Assembly (NCBI RefSeq): GCF_003989795.1
Contig: NZ_RZHG01000028.1
Span: 1-64,000 of the forward strand
Reading direction: 5' to 3'
Origin: Vreelandella andesensis
GTDB taxonomy: Bacteria > Pseudomonadota > Gammaproteobacteria > Pseudomonadales > Halomonadaceae
Length of the DNA stretch: 64,000 nucleotides
Positions 34,919 to 45,352 of the stretch are shown here, one piece after another. A program made the position numbers and the translations under genes. Position 1 is the first letter of the stretch, and every line of letters begins with the position of its first letter. Below the pieces are notes generated by a model. That model did no database searches, was not told the DNA's origin, and saw only the letters and a program-made list of their open reading frames with translations.

Positions 34919-35680
34919 TTAAAGCATCTCATTTAGCCACTGTTTAAACGTTTCCCAAGAACGTTCGTCGGCGCGCTCATGGTAGCGATCACTGCCAAAT
35001 ACGCTAAACGCATGAGGTGCTCCCGAGTAGATACCTACTTCATAGGTGACGCCCGCTTGTTCTAACGCTGTTGCCAAGGTTGCAACATCTTTTAAGCTAA
35101 CCGACGTATCAGCACCACCATGGGCAATATAAATGGGCGGTGTATCACTGGAATAAGATTGATCCTCAGGGGTATCTAGCCCGCCATGAAAACTTGTATA
35201 GGCTGCGATATCATCAGCTTCTCCGGAACGGGCAATCTCCAATGCCACTGCGCCGCCGAAGCAGTAGCCCATGATAACGGTTTTCGGAGCGGCGCCCTCC
35301 TTTCTGGCTTGGTTTAGACCTGCCAGCGTCAAATGGCGCATCCGTTCACGATCTTCGTAAAGAGTGCGTGTAGCCGCTTGTTTATCTTCTGTCGCTTGAG
35401 GTCGGTTGCCTGCGCCAAATAGGTCTACGGCAAACGCATCATAGCCTTCAGCTGCTAACATATCTGCACGTTGTCGTTCATAGTCATCAATGCCATCCCA
35501 GTCGTGAATGATGAGCACACTGCCTTTTGCATTGTCGCCAGCAGATGTAAAGTAACCTTCGTAGGCTTCGCCATCTACTTCATAGCGAATATCGTTGCCG
35601 CCGGCAGTGAAGCCGTAAGCAGAAGAAGCGAAGGCAACAAAGCTAAATATGGTGATAGTGAGGGGAATTTTATAGCGCAT
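34919..35680 (-). CDS. Secreted dienelactone-hydrolase-family protein
   Basis: The 253-residue alpha/beta-hydrolase has an N-terminal signal peptide (MRYKIPLTI...AYGF) and so probably acts in the periplasm. The Cys-Asp-His triad of dienelactone hydrolases is visible: C in MGYCFGGAV, D in HGGADTSV and H in GAPHAFS. The ATG at 35680 is preferred to an in-frame TTG four codons earlier. True dienelactone substrates are unlikely for an isolated exported copy; a general esterase role is more plausible. Confidence 0.84.
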   Translation of the reverse strand: MRYKIPLTITIFSFVAFASSAYGFTAGGNDIRYEVDGEAYEGYFTSAGDNAKGSVLIIHDWDGIDDYERQRADMLAAEGYDAFAVDLFGAGNRPQATEDKQAATRTLYEDRERMRHLTLAGLNQARKEGAAPKTVIMGYCFGGAVALEIARSGEADDIAAYTSFHGGLDTPEDQSYSSDTPPIYIAHGGADTSVSLKDVATLATALEQAGVTYEVGIYSGAPHAFSVFGSDRYHERADERSWETFKQWLNEML

Positions 35681-35841
35681 TTCTATGTCCAAAAAATGTG
35701 TGGAATGTTAAGCATAGTCAACGCAGGAGAAGACAGGATCTCAAAACACAGTTGTTTGCGTGGAACACAAATACTTGCGTCTGGAACTTGGTAACGGCAT
35801 TCTTGTCCGTTGTTAGTATTAACATTATGGAGCATAGATAA

Positions 35842-36522
35842 ATGTCTTTTAACGATTCGAACACGGCGAGAGCGCAAACGCGCAGCGAAGTAAGTAGTGT
35901 TGGCGCCAATAAAGTGCTACGTAATACTTATGCGCTGTTGGCCATGACATTGCTATTCTCCGCAGTTACTGCGGGTGCTTCGGTAGCAATGGGCATTCAG
36001 CAAATGAACATTTTTGTGTTCTTCATCGGTGCGTATGGACTGATGTTCCTGGTACACAAAACTGCTAATTCGGCAGCTGGCTTGTTAGCTACTTTCGCAT
36101 TCACCGGATTTATGGGGTTTACGCTTGGTCCCATCATCTCCGCTTATCTCACGCTGCCTAATGGTGGCGCGTTGATTATGAATGCCTTGGCAATGACCGG
36201 TCTGACGTTCATCGGCCTCTCTGCGGTTGCATTAACCACCAAAAAAGACTTCAGCTTTTTAGGAAATTTCCTAATGGCGGGCGCCATTGTGCTGATTTTG
36301 GCCATGATAGCCGGGCTGATCTTCAACATTCCCGCGCTTTCTCTGATGGTTTCTGCTGGCTTTGTGCTGTTCGCATCAGCCGCGATTCTCTACCAAACCA
36401 GTGAAATTATTCACCGTGCGGGAGAGACCAATTATATTCTTGCAACCGTTACGCTTTATGTGTCCATTTATAACTTATTCATCAGTCTTCTCTCGATACT
36501 CGGTATCATGAGCAACGATTGA
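35842..36522 (+). CDS. yccA: Bax inhibitor-1 family membrane protein YccA
   Basis: The 226-residue product has seven predicted hydrophobic helices after a polar N-terminus and ends in the family pattern LYVSIYNLFISLLSILG. In E. coli YccA is an inhibitor of the FtsH membrane protease; other BI-1 members behave as calcium leak or transporter proteins. It is a single gene with its own terminator. Confidence 0.9.
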   Translation: MSFNDSNTARAQTRSEVSSVGANKVLRNTYALLAMTLLFSAVTAGASVAMGIQQMNIFVFFIGAYGLMFLVHKTANSAAGLLATFAFTGFMGFTLGPIISAYLTLPNGGALIMNALAMTGLTFIGLSAVALTTKKDFSFLGNFLMAGAIVLILAMIAGLIFNIPALSLMVSAGFVLFASAAILYQTSEIIHRAGETNYILATVTLYVSIYNLFISLLSILGIMSND

Positions 36523-36544
36523 TTACCCCCGCAGTATGATCACG

Positions 36545-36575
36545 ACAGACCCTACCAGTAGGGTCTGTTTTTTTT
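36545..36575 (+). terminator. Strong rho-independent terminator after yccA
   Basis: ACAGACCCTA, loop CCAG, TAGGGTCTGT, followed by a T-run. Stem of ten base pairs. Confidence 0.92.
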
Positions 36576-36601
36576 AGAGCGAACTGTGTCGAGATAACCC
36601 A

Positions 36602-36991
36602 ATGGAGTATGGCTTATTGGTTATGGGTGCGCCGTATCGTAGTGCAGCCCCTCATTCCGCACTGCGATTTGCCCAATCAGTGCTAAATAAAGGGCACCAC
36701 ATTAAAGGCGTATTTTTCTATCAAGAGGGCGTTCATAATGCCTCCCAACTGATGACACCTCCTCAGGATGAACTCAACATACGGGAAGCCTGGGTTGAAC
36801 TACACCGTCAATACGGTGTGTCATTAGATGTATGTATTGCGGCGGCATTACGCCGCGGTGTGATGAGTGAGTCAGAAGCAAAGCGGCATGGGCAAGTGAA
36901 CTTCAATCTTGAATCCCCCTTTGAATTAACCGGGCTAGGTCAACTGCTTGAGTTACAGCAGCGCTGTGATCGATTGATTACGTTTGCATAG
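36602..36991 (+). CDS. tusD: Sulfurtransferase TusD
   Basis: TusD is part of the TusBCD complex that relays sulfur from TusA to TusE for 2-thiolation of the wobble uridine in tRNAs for Lys, Glu and Gln. The 129-residue DsrE-fold protein has the active cysteine at C78 (LDVCIAAALRRG), the same position as in E. coli TusD. It starts the cluster tusD-tusC-tusB-tusE. Confidence 0.93.
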   Translation: MEYGLLVMGAPYRSAAPHSALRFAQSVLNKGHHIKGVFFYQEGVHNASQLMTPPQDELNIREAWVELHRQYGVSLDVCIAAALRRGVMSESEAKRHGQVNFNLESPFELTGLGQLLELQQRCDRLITFA

Positions 36992-37026
36992 AATTAAAAG
37001 ATAGATCTGATAGATAGGATTTATAG

Positions 37027-37392
37027 ATGACTGAGCCAAATGAGCGACTTGTTGTTATACGACATGCGCCCTATAGCTCAAATGAGTTACGGGAAGGGCT
37101 GGATGTCGCACTGGTGGCTGCTGCCTTTGGCCAAGCTGTTAGCCTTCTGTTTTTAGGGCAGGGCGTGCTCGCGCTACTAAAAGAGCAAAAAGCTGGCGCA
37201 CCTGGCCAAAAATCAACGCTGCCGACGATTGATATGTTAGAGATGTACGATATAGAGACTATTTTAGTGCCTACCGAGACACTACAGAACTTCAATATAA
37301 CTGCTGACCAGCTAGTTGATGGGGTCACTTTACTACCGATTTCTGATCTGCCGGATCTATTTCAGCGTTATGACTACGTACTTAATTTTTAA
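37027..37392 (+). CDS. tusC: TusC, subunit of the tRNA 2-thiouridine sulfur relay
   Basis: The 121-residue DsrF-like protein, with RHAPYSSNELREGLDVALVAAAFG near the start, is a structural subunit of the TusBCD hexamer. No cysteine is visible, consistent with a non-catalytic role. It lies 35 bases after tusD. Confidence 0.9.
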   Translation: MTEPNERLVVIRHAPYSSNELREGLDVALVAAAFGQAVSLLFLGQGVLALLKEQKAGAPGQKSTLPTIDMLEMYDIETILVPTETLQNFNITADQLVDGVTLLPISDLPDLFQRYDYVLNF

Positions 37393-37427
37393 CTACATGC
37401 TCAATTTTTAGCAGAGTAGCCAAAGAT

Positions 37428-37715
37428 ATGCTGCATATTTTAAATAAGCCACCTCATAGCGATGCTGCCGTGCAAATGCTCAGTACACTTAGTGGTAACG
37501 ACACCATTGTGTTAATCGAAGACGGCGTGCAAGCGGCGTTACATCCTGAATGGCAAGGGTGGGCAACAAATGAGGTTTCAATATTTTTGTTAGTCGAAGA
37601 TGCTATCTCAAGAGGTATCCATTCCATTGCCGTTGCTCATGGGCTGCCTTTGATAGAGGTGGATGACTTTGTTGTATTAACTGAGCAAAATGAGCAGATT
37701 ATTTCCTGGTATTAA
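37428..37715 (+). CDS. tusB: TusB, subunit of the tRNA 2-thiouridine sulfur relay
   Basis: The 95-residue DsrH-like protein begins LHILNKPPHS and has the family segment IVLIEDGVQAAL. It completes the TusBCD complex. Two bases separate it from tusE. Confidence 0.9.
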   Translation: MLHILNKPPHSDAAVQMLSTLSGNDTIVLIEDGVQAALHPEWQGWATNEVSIFLLVEDAISRGIHSIAVAHGLPLIEVDDFVVLTEQNEQIISWY

Positions 37716-37717
37716 GT

Positions 37718-38068
37718 ATGTGTAATCAAAATTTATACCGTTATCTTGATGAACAACAAAAAATCAAACTTGACCCTGAAGGGTATCTTGTTAAGCAGCA
37801 GCAATGGAACATTGAGGTTGCTAATTTACTAGCTGAAGATGAAGGGCTGGTTCTTACAGAAAAGCACTGGGAAATTATTCAGCTGGTGCGCGATTTTTAT
37901 AACCGTTATGAAATGGCGCCCGCCATGCGCCCCTTAGTTAAAGCCACAAAACAGGCTTTGGGCAACGAAAAGGGGAGTTCAATTTATTTAATGACGCTAT
38001 TTCCAGGTAGCCCACCTAAGCGTATTGCTCGCATAGCCGGCTTACCTAAGCCTACCAACTGTTTGTAG
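37718..38068 (+). CDS. tusE: TusE (DsrC family) sulfur carrier
   Basis: The 116-residue protein receives sulfur from TusD and delivers it to the MnmA-tRNA complex. The penultimate cysteine in PKPTNCL (C115) is the sulfur-carrying residue. The second cysteine of dissimilatory DsrC, eleven residues earlier, is an alanine here (ARIAGLPKP), so this is a tRNA-modification TusE rather than a sulfur-oxidation DsrC. It is the last gene of the tus operon and its end converges with a regulator gene. Confidence 0.93.
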   Translation: MCNQNLYRYLDEQQKIKLDPEGYLVKQQQWNIEVANLLAEDEGLVLTEKHWEIIQLVRDFYNRYEMAPAMRPLVKATKQALGNEKGSSIYLMTLFPGSPPKRIARIAGLPKPTNCL

Positions 38069-38078
38069 CGTTTTAACG

Positions 38079-38711
38079 TTATACCAAGTCGCCCCGTGTA
38101 CAAACAGAAAGCACGACCGCGTCCTCCGGGCTGGTAGAAACAAGCGCATGCCCCATATCACTATCAAAATAAATACTATCGCCTTCAGAAAGCATCAGTG
38201 GGGCATAAAACTCGGTGTAGAGTAAAATATCGCCTTCTAAAATCATCAAAAATTCTTCACCGTCGTGGCGCACCCATTGATGATACTCATCAAAACTGCG
38301 TGCCTTGACAATGGTTTTGAACGGAATCATGCGCTTTTGCGCAAGCTGATGGCCTAGTAGCTCATGCTCATAAGTGGGAGTAGGATGCAACTGGCCCTTG
38401 CCTTTGCGGGTCAAATCTCTACGTCCCATGGTATAGCGCTCACGCTTTGGCGGCGTAAATAATTGAGGCAAGTCAATGTTAAGCCCAGTAATAAGCTTTT
38501 GAACCACACTGAACGATGGCGATACTTGGTCATTTTCGATCTTAGAGAGCGTTGATCGAGCTAAGCCTGTGCGCTGGCTAACGTCTTCCAATGTCCATTG
38601 GTTGGCAAGACGTATCTGTCTTAACCGTTCACCCAAGCGTAAAGGTTCAACGAAGGGCTTGCGCCCTGAAGCTATGCGCAGTGCAGCATGCTCTTCAGAA
38701 GTAGCAGTCAT
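38079..38711 (-). CDS. XRE-cupin transcriptional regulator
   Basis: The 210-residue product has a Cro/C1 helix-turn-helix (LGERLRQIRLANQWTLEDVSQRTGLARSTLSKIEN, about residues 26-62) and a C-terminal cupin domain (HDGEEFLMILEGDI, ...GDSIYFDSDMGHAL). This architecture is that of SutR/PuuR-like regulators that sense small metabolites. Target genes cannot be named; its neighbours tusE (convergent) and the deacetylase gene do not suggest one. Confidence 0.86.
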   Translation of the reverse strand: MTATSEEHAALRIASGRKPFVEPLRLGERLRQIRLANQWTLEDVSQRTGLARSTLSKIENDQVSPSFSVVQKLITGLNIDLPQLFTPPKRERYTMGRRDLTRKGKGQLHPTPTYEHELLGHQLAQKRMIPFKTIVKARSFDEYHQWVRHDGEEFLMILEGDILLYTEFYAPLMLSEGDSIYFDSDMGHALVSTSPEDAVVLSVCTRGDLV

Positions 38712-38818
38712 AAAGTCACGTGAGTAAACGTTAATAAAAACTGTATATTATCACAATCCTCGATTACCAAAATCGCCAAGCAACCTAATGCGTCGACTCA
38801 CCATGGCTGTTGACATGC

Positions 38819-39760
38819 TTACGAAGCATCCGAATAGGGCAAGCCCAGCAACGCCTTTAAGTGTGCTTCTACACCACTAGCAAGCGTTTTCGGGTTATAT
38901 CCCCCCTCAAGTACAGAAACAACGCGGTTTTCTGCATAGAGAGCGGCAATTTCCATCGCTAGATGCGTTATCCAATAGAAATCCTCATCCTCTAAGCAGA
39001 TATCGCCCATAGGGTCATCACGATGGGCATCGAAGCCTGCAGAAAGCATAACTAAGTCTGGTTTGAACGCATGAAGCGCGGGAAGCCACTGACGCTCGAT
39101 AATACGTCTAAACTCAGTACTGTCAGTGCCTACTTCCAACGGAGTATTCACCACGTTTTGCCATTCACTACGTAGGTAGCGCCATGGGTAAAACGGATAC
39201 TGGAAACTTGTACACACCAATACTTCGGGGTCATCTTTGAAGATATCGATAGTGCCATTGCATTGATGGACATCGAAATCAAGGATCGCGATACGCCTAG
39301 CGCCATATTTTGCTTTTGCGTGGGCAGCACCGACGGCAACGTTATTATAGAAACAAAATCCCATTGCATCAGCAGCTTCTGCATGATGTCCAGGAGGACG
39401 TACGGCACAGAATACGTTGTCCGCTTGGCGCTTAAAAACTTGATCAACCCCGCGAATAACCGCGCCGGCGGCTACTCTTGCCGCTTTCAAACTATCGGGA
39501 TTCATCATTGTGTCGCTATCAAGAGTAACGATGCCTTCCTTTGGCAGACACTTTTCTAGCGCATTAAGGTGTCTTACGGGATGCACCCTAGCTAACGCTT
39601 CATTACAGGCTTCTTTGGCATCCGCTTGCATGGTTTGTTGAAGGAGTCCTGCTAGAGACAGGCGCGCGCGGATTGCCTCGAGACGTTGGGGGTTTTCAGG
39701 GTGCTCAGGCCCCATATGGTGCAATGAGCAGTCGGGGTGGGTAAGGTAGGAAGTAATCAT
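38819..39760 (-). CDS. Histone-deacetylase-family protein (class II-like amidohydrolase)
   Basis: The 313-residue zinc hydrolase removes acetyl or similar groups from lysines or polyamines. Active-site features: VRPPGHHAE (twin histidines), DFDVHQCNGT (D and H metal ligands; HQC where most have HHG), SAGFDAHRDDP (metal Asp) and EGGYN (catalytic Tyr region). The ATG at 39760 is taken because it begins the family sequence MITSYLTHPDCSLHHMG; an upstream extension reaches into the divergent gene. It faces a protein acetyltransferase gene, suggesting a matched acetylation-deacetylation pair. A polyamine or acetoin role is the alternative. Confidence 0.85.
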   Translation of the reverse strand: MITSYLTHPDCSLHHMGPEHPENPQRLEAIRARLSLAGLLQQTMQADAKEACNEALARVHPVRHLNALEKCLPKEGIVTLDSDTMMNPDSLKAARVAAGAVIRGVDQVFKRQADNVFCAVRPPGHHAEAADAMGFCFYNNVAVGAAHAKAKYGARRIAILDFDVHQCNGTIDIFKDDPEVLVCTSFQYPFYPWRYLRSEWQNVVNTPLEVGTDSTEFRRIIERQWLPALHAFKPDLVMLSAGFDAHRDDPMGDICLEDEDFYWITHLAMEIAALYAENRVVSVLEGGYNPKTLASGVEAHLKALLGLPYSDAS

Positions 39761-39866
39761 GCGAGCGCTCCGAAGACAATATCGACACCTTAATCTTCCC
39801 AGGGGCTTGCGCGACAGTGTCAATAAGTCGTACACAGTGGTTATTAATTTCAGAGGAGACGCATTC

Positions 39867-42614
39867 GTGAGCACACGTTTTTTGCATCATTTTTTCGAAC
39901 CGCGCACAGTGGCTGTGTTCGGTGCCTCTGAAAAGCCAGCCTCATTAGGAGGGTTGGTGCTAAATAACCTTCAAGAGGGTGGTTTTAAAGGAAAAATATG
40001 GGCAGTAAATTTAAAAGGCTATGACACTGTATATGAAGTGCCCTGTGTTCGTACCGTCAGCGAGCTGCCTGAAACCCCTGATTTAGCCGTTATTTGTTCC
40101 CCTATCGAAGGTGTGCCTAGTCTTATTAAAAAGCTTGGGCAGTTCGGTGTTAAGGCCGCCCTGGTGCTTTCCGGTGGTGCTTACCTTGATCGTGAAACGG
40201 GCAATAAGGGCTCTATCCGCCAGCGTATGCTGCAGTCGGCGATAGAATCAGGCATCCGGGTGCTTGGGCCGGAGTGCATGGGCTTGATTGTGCCAGGAAA
40301 GAAACTGAATGCCTCTTATGCGAGTCAGCCAGTAAAAGCGGGGAAAGTGGCCTATCTAGGGCAATCAGGCATGTTGGCAAATGCCATGATTGATTGGGCA
40401 GCTGGCCGAGACGTTGGTTTTTCGCATTTGATCACGGTAGGCGATAGTGTTGATGTTCTATTGCCAGATTTGATTGATTACGTAAACCAGTTTTCTCCAG
40501 CACAAGCGATCTTGCTACACCTTGAGCGTGTCATGGATGCTCAACATTTTATGACCTCCGTGCGTGATGCCTCGCGTAATCGCTTAGTCGTTGCCATTAA
40601 AAGTGGACGCACGCCACAGTCAGATATTTCGGGGTTGGCTCCCACCCCAGGTATCGCCAATCGTGATGTGGTATTTGATGCAGCTTTTGCGCGGGCTGGC
40701 GTAGTTCGCGTCAATGATTATGATGAACTGCTGGATGCTCTTGAAACCTTATCGAGAATGAAACCGCTACGCGGTGACCGGTTGGCTATTGTATCCAATG
40801 GATTAGGGCCTGCGATGCTGGCAATCGATAAGCTGATTAGTGCTGGCGGTAAACTGGCGGAATTTAACGAAGAGACGCAACGCGTGTTGCATAAAAGCCA
40901 GGTAGATATGAGCAAGCCTGGTGAAAATCCCGTGGATCTGGGCGGCAATGCGTCGCCGGAACGTTTCGTTGAAGCGCTGAAAATTGTCACTGCCGATTCG
41001 AACGTAGATGCTGTACTGGTGGTTCACGCGCCTACGCGCTTAGCCCCGTCACTGGCTACCGCTCAGGCGCTGATTGATCATCGCAAGTCGTTTAAACGTA
41101 ATTTGTTGACTAGCTGGATGGGCCTAAAAGAAGCCCTAAACGCAAGGCATGTGAGTAATTTGGCGGGTATACCCACCTACACATCGCCGGAAAAGGCAGT
41201 GAAAGCGTTTATGCATATGGTGGACTATCAGCGTGTTCAGGCATTGCTGCATGAAATCCCACCTAGCCTGCCATTTTCAACTAGCGCAGAGATTCGTGCG
41301 GAGTGTCGCGCGCTGATTAAAAATGCCAAGGAGAAAGGGCGGCAAACGTTGACCCATTCCGAAACGGCCCAAGTTTTAGAAGCCTATGGCATTCCGGCAG
41401 CACCTAGTGTTTATTTGGCTAATCCTGAAGAAGCATTAGCGATGGCCGATCATTTTCCTGGGCCCAAGGCGCTAAAAGTTATCCATGAGGGCAACTGTCG
41501 ACCTTACCGCTACCGTAAACATCCTCATAAAATATCCGCGGGGCTACTGCAAGATTTAGAAACGCCAGAACAAGTTGCTGAAGGTATCCGCCAGTTAGGC
41601 GAAAAGGTAAATGAGAAGTTTCCAGAATATGCCATTCGTGAGTATTGTCTGCAGCCAATGCAGCGGGGCAAGCATTCGATGCAGATCTGTGCCGGGATCA
41701 CTCGTGACCCGGTTTTCGGACCGCTAATTGTGTTCGGGATAGGCGGCTATAAAGTAAATGTGCTGGCAGACCGCCAGATAGCACTACCGCCGCTGAACAT
41801 GAGCTTGGCCGCTGACGTAGTGGGTAGAACCCACGCGGCCTCACTGATTCGTGAGCATTCGGCTGATCCCGAACGTGATATTGAGAGGCTTTGCCAGCTA
41901 TTGGTCAAGCTGTCTCAAATGGCTTCTGATTTGAGCGACTTGAGAGGGCTGGAACTTAATCCGTTGCTGCTTAACCGCGATGGGATGCTAGCCGTCGATT
42001 TTGCCATGGATTTAGGCACACCTGCACGTTTTGCTATCATGCCTTATCCTGAAGAGCTGCGTGAGTGGGTAACACTGAAAAACGACTGGCGGGTAGAGGT
42101 TCGTCCCATTCGTGCGGAAGATGCACCGCTGATTACAACGTTTCACCGTCAGCTCTCAGAGGAAAGTATTCGTTTTCGATACTTCCACAATAAATCCAAC
42201 CTCACCCAGCGAGATTTATCGATTCTTTCGCATATTAACTATGATCGGCAAATGGCCTTCATTGCCGAGCATCAGCATGATGATGGCAGTAAAGAAATGC
42301 TCGGCGTTGTAAGGGTTTGGAACGATCCTGACAATATACGCACAGAGTTCTCTGTGATTATTCGCGATGATCTTCAGGGATTGGGGATTGGCAGTTTATT
42401 GATGAAAAAAATGATCGATTACTGCACCAACATTGGCACGCTCGAAATGATCGGCAAGATCATGGTGGATAATCACCCCATGCGGGCGTTGATGAAGCAT
42501 TTAGGTTTTAGGTGCCGATACAACATGGAAGAGCAGGTGATTGATGCCGTGCTAAGGTTGAACGAACCTGAAAGTGAATGGCAGCGACATCGCCTTGAGA
42601 GCCAACCGGATTAG
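39867..42614 (+). CDS. pat: Pat/PatZ-type protein lysine acetyltransferase (NDP-forming acyl-CoA synthetase-like with GNAT domain)
   Basis: The 915-residue product has, in order, a CoA-binding domain (about 10-140), succinyl-CoA-ligase-like domains (150-470), an ATP-grasp domain (490-720) and a C-terminal GNAT acetyltransferase domain (740-900; VIIRDDLQGLGIGSLLMKKM is the acetyl-CoA loop). This is the PatZ (YfiQ) architecture that acetylates acetyl-CoA synthetase and other proteins. The GTG at 39867 is chosen because GGAG lies eight bases upstream and the earlier ATG at 39759 would overlap the divergent deacetylase start. Confidence 0.88.
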   Translation: MSTRFLHHFFEPRTVAVFGASEKPASLGGLVLNNLQEGGFKGKIWAVNLKGYDTVYEVPCVRTVSELPETPDLAVICSPIEGVPSLIKKLGQFGVKAALVLSGGAYLDRETGNKGSIRQRMLQSAIESGIRVLGPECMGLIVPGKKLNASYASQPVKAGKVAYLGQSGMLANAMIDWAAGRDVGFSHLITVGDSVDVLLPDLIDYVNQFSPAQAILLHLERVMDAQHFMTSVRDASRNRLVVAIKSGRTPQSDISGLAPTPGIANRDVVFDAAFARAGVVRVNDYDELLDALETLSRMKPLRGDRLAIVSNGLGPAMLAIDKLISAGGKLAEFNEETQRVLHKSQVDMSKPGENPVDLGGNASPERFVEALKIVTADSNVDAVLVVHAPTRLAPSLATAQALIDHRKSFKRNLLTSWMGLKEALNARHVSNLAGIPTYTSPEKAVKAFMHMVDYQRVQALLHEIPPSLPFSTSAEIRAECRALIKNAKEKGRQTLTHSETAQVLEAYGIPAAPSVYLANPEEALAMADHFPGPKALKVIHEGNCRPYRYRKHPHKISAGLLQDLETPEQVAEGIRQLGEKVNEKFPEYAIREYCLQPMQRGKHSMQICAGITRDPVFGPLIVFGIGGYKVNVLADRQIALPPLNMSLAADVVGRTHAASLIREHSADPERDIERLCQLLVKLSQMASDLSDLRGLELNPLLLNRDGMLAVDFAMDLGTPARFAIMPYPEELREWVTLKNDWRVEVRPIRAEDAPLITTFHRQLSEESIRFRYFHNKSNLTQRDLSILSHINYDRQMAFIAEHQHDDGSKEMLGVVRVWNDPDNIRTEFSVIIRDDLQGLGIGSLLMKKMIDYCTNIGTLEMIGKIMVDNHPMRALMKHLGFRCRYNMEEQVIDAVLRLNEPESEWQRHRLESQPD

Positions 42615-42631
42615 TAGAGTAAGAGCCGCCA

Positions 42632-42667
42632 CAAAAATAGGCCTGTATCTCAACGATACAGGCCTAT
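42632..42667 (-). terminator. Terminator of pdxH
   Basis: A perfect 13-base-pair stem (ATAGGCCTGTATC / GATACAGGCCTAT, loop of five) lies between the convergent pat and pdxH genes. On the minus strand it is followed by TTTTTG, so it terminates pdxH; it may also slow pat transcription. Confidence 0.85.
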
Positions 42668-42692
42668 GTAATTCAACAATATATTGGCAGGA

Positions 42693-43337
42693 TTATGGCG
42701 CTAAGCGGAACCGGCTCCAATCGCCGCCGTCCCGGCGCTCAAAGCGCAGGCGGTCATGAAGACGACTAGGTTGCCCCTGCCAGAATTCAATCATTTCTGG
42801 TTTGACTCGATAGCCGCCCCAATGATTCGGACGAGGAATATCCTGGCCTGCGTAGGCTTGTTCAAAACGTTTTTGGCGTTCTTCAATCCAGTTGCGATCA
42901 GGGATCACGACGCTCTGTGTCGCAATCCAAGCGCCCAACTGGCTGCCACGCGGCCGGCTCGAAAAGTATTCATCAGACTCTTCATGTGGCACCTGCTCTA
43001 CGGGTCCTTCGATGCGGACTTGGCGAGACAATGAAGGCCACCAGAACGTAATGGCGGCAAAAGGAACATTGCTCAACTCACTGCCTTTGTGGCTATGGTA
43101 ATTAGTGAAAAAAACCATGCCTTTTTCGTCAAACCCTTTGAGTAGCACCACGCGAGCATGAGGGCGCCCCTGACTGTCTACGGTAGAAAGGGTCATAGCA
43201 TTGCCATCTTTTCCTTCAGTTTCTAGCGCTAGACTAAACCACTCATCAAACAGTGCAAATGGATTGTCGGGGGCCTGGGCTTCATCAAGGCGGCCACCTT
43301 CATAATCGCGCCTAATATCAGCTATATTGCGTGTCAT
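42693..43337 (-). CDS. pdxH: Pyridoxamine/pyridoxine 5'-phosphate oxidase
   Basis: This FMN enzyme makes pyridoxal 5'-phosphate, the last step of vitamin B6 synthesis and salvage. The 214-residue sequence shows the family N-terminus IRRDYEGGRLDE, the FMN-binding ARVVLLKGFDEKGMVFFTNY region, RGSQLGAWIATQS, and the C-terminal signature EFWQGQPSRLHDRLRF. Length and motifs match E. coli PdxH closely. Confidence 0.97.
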   Translation of the reverse strand: MTRNIADIRRDYEGGRLDEAQAPDNPFALFDEWFSLALETEGKDGNAMTLSTVDSQGRPHARVVLLKGFDEKGMVFFTNYHSHKGSELSNVPFAAITFWWPSLSRQVRIEGPVEQVPHEESDEYFSSRPRGSQLGAWIATQSVVIPDRNWIEERQKRFEQAYAGQDIPRPNHWGGYRVKPEMIEFWQGQPSRLHDRLRFERRDGGDWSRFRLAP

Positions 43338-43574
43338 TGAATACTGCTCCCTTTAAATTTCACTCATGTTCGCTGGTCTGTCCGTAAAGCTCAAGCCCTG
43401 TCACTGGGCTTTGATTCCACGCACTATTCAGAAACTGTAGCCATGGATTGATGACGTTACGGCTAACTTAAAATTGCGTGATTGTATAACGTGTCGGTCC
43501 GGTTCTGTAATGCGTTCTATCAGAAACATTAAAGAAATGAGAAAATGTATGAATTGAAGATAAAGGGCAACGTA
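43338..43574. other. Intergenic region between pdxH and the cytochrome gene
   Basis: About 235 bases containing divergent promoters presumably. No gene or structured element was recognised. Confidence 0.5.
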
Positions 43575-44267
43575 ATGCAGAACGGTAGAAAACAGATAGC
43601 TGTCTGGGATGTCTTTGTACGTTTATTTCATTGGTGTCTGCTGGCTGCGGTGCTCATATCGTTTTACACCACTAAAACCGACGGCGCACCGTTTTTGTTT
43701 CCGATTGAGGTTCACGCCCAAGCGGGTTACATCATTATTGGTTTGCTGATATTTCGCGTGATATGGGGCGTATTAGGTCCTACTTATGCTCGCTTTAGTA
43801 CGTTTGTTTATGGGCCCAAGAACACGGCCAGTTATGCAAAAGCACTGCTAAAGCGTCAAGAGCCCCGCTATGCAAGTCACAACCCTCTGGGGGGTTGGAT
43901 GGTGGTCCTCTTATTGCTCTCGCTATCCTTTCAGGCAGTGAGTGGGCTTTTTCTGAGTGACGACATTTTCTTTCAGGGGCCGCTTTATGGCTTGCTGGGC
44001 CGAGACGTGAGTGGCGAACTAGCCAGCTTGCATGCGCTCAACAGCGATTTACTGCTCATCCTCATTGGGATTCATCTTGTTGGCATCGTTGTGCACGCGT
44101 TGTTAGGAGAGCATTTAGTGCCTGCGATGGTGACGGGTATCAAACGTTTCACTAGCGCGCCAGTTGATGAAAAACCTGCCTACCGAACTAAGTACCGACT
44201 GCTTGCGATTGGGGCGTTTTTAGTTGCGGCAGGCGTCTGTGGCTGGCTATGGTTTTATCCCTATTAG
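43575..44267 (+). CDS. Cytochrome b561-type membrane protein
   Basis: The 230-residue inner membrane protein has four main helices with candidate heme-ligand histidines in RLFHWCLL, IEVHAQAGY, ASLHALN and IGIHLVGIVVHALL. It matches the bacterial cytochrome b561/Ni-Fe hydrogenase cytochrome b family, which passes electrons between quinones and partner proteins. The partner here is unknown. The ATG at 43575 (MQNGRKQIAVWD, as relatives begin) is preferred to the one at 43545. Confidence 0.85.
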   Translation: MQNGRKQIAVWDVFVRLFHWCLLAAVLISFYTTKTDGAPFLFPIEVHAQAGYIIIGLLIFRVIWGVLGPTYARFSTFVYGPKNTASYAKALLKRQEPRYASHNPLGGWMVVLLLLSLSFQAVSGLFLSDDIFFQGPLYGLLGRDVSGELASLHALNSDLLLILIGIHLVGIVVHALLGEHLVPAMVTGIKRFTSAPVDEKPAYRTKYRLLAIGAFLVAAGVCGWLWFYPY

Positions 44268-44291
44268 TATCGCTAGGTTAACTATCTGCGC

Positions 44292-45352
<1,061 letters not shown>

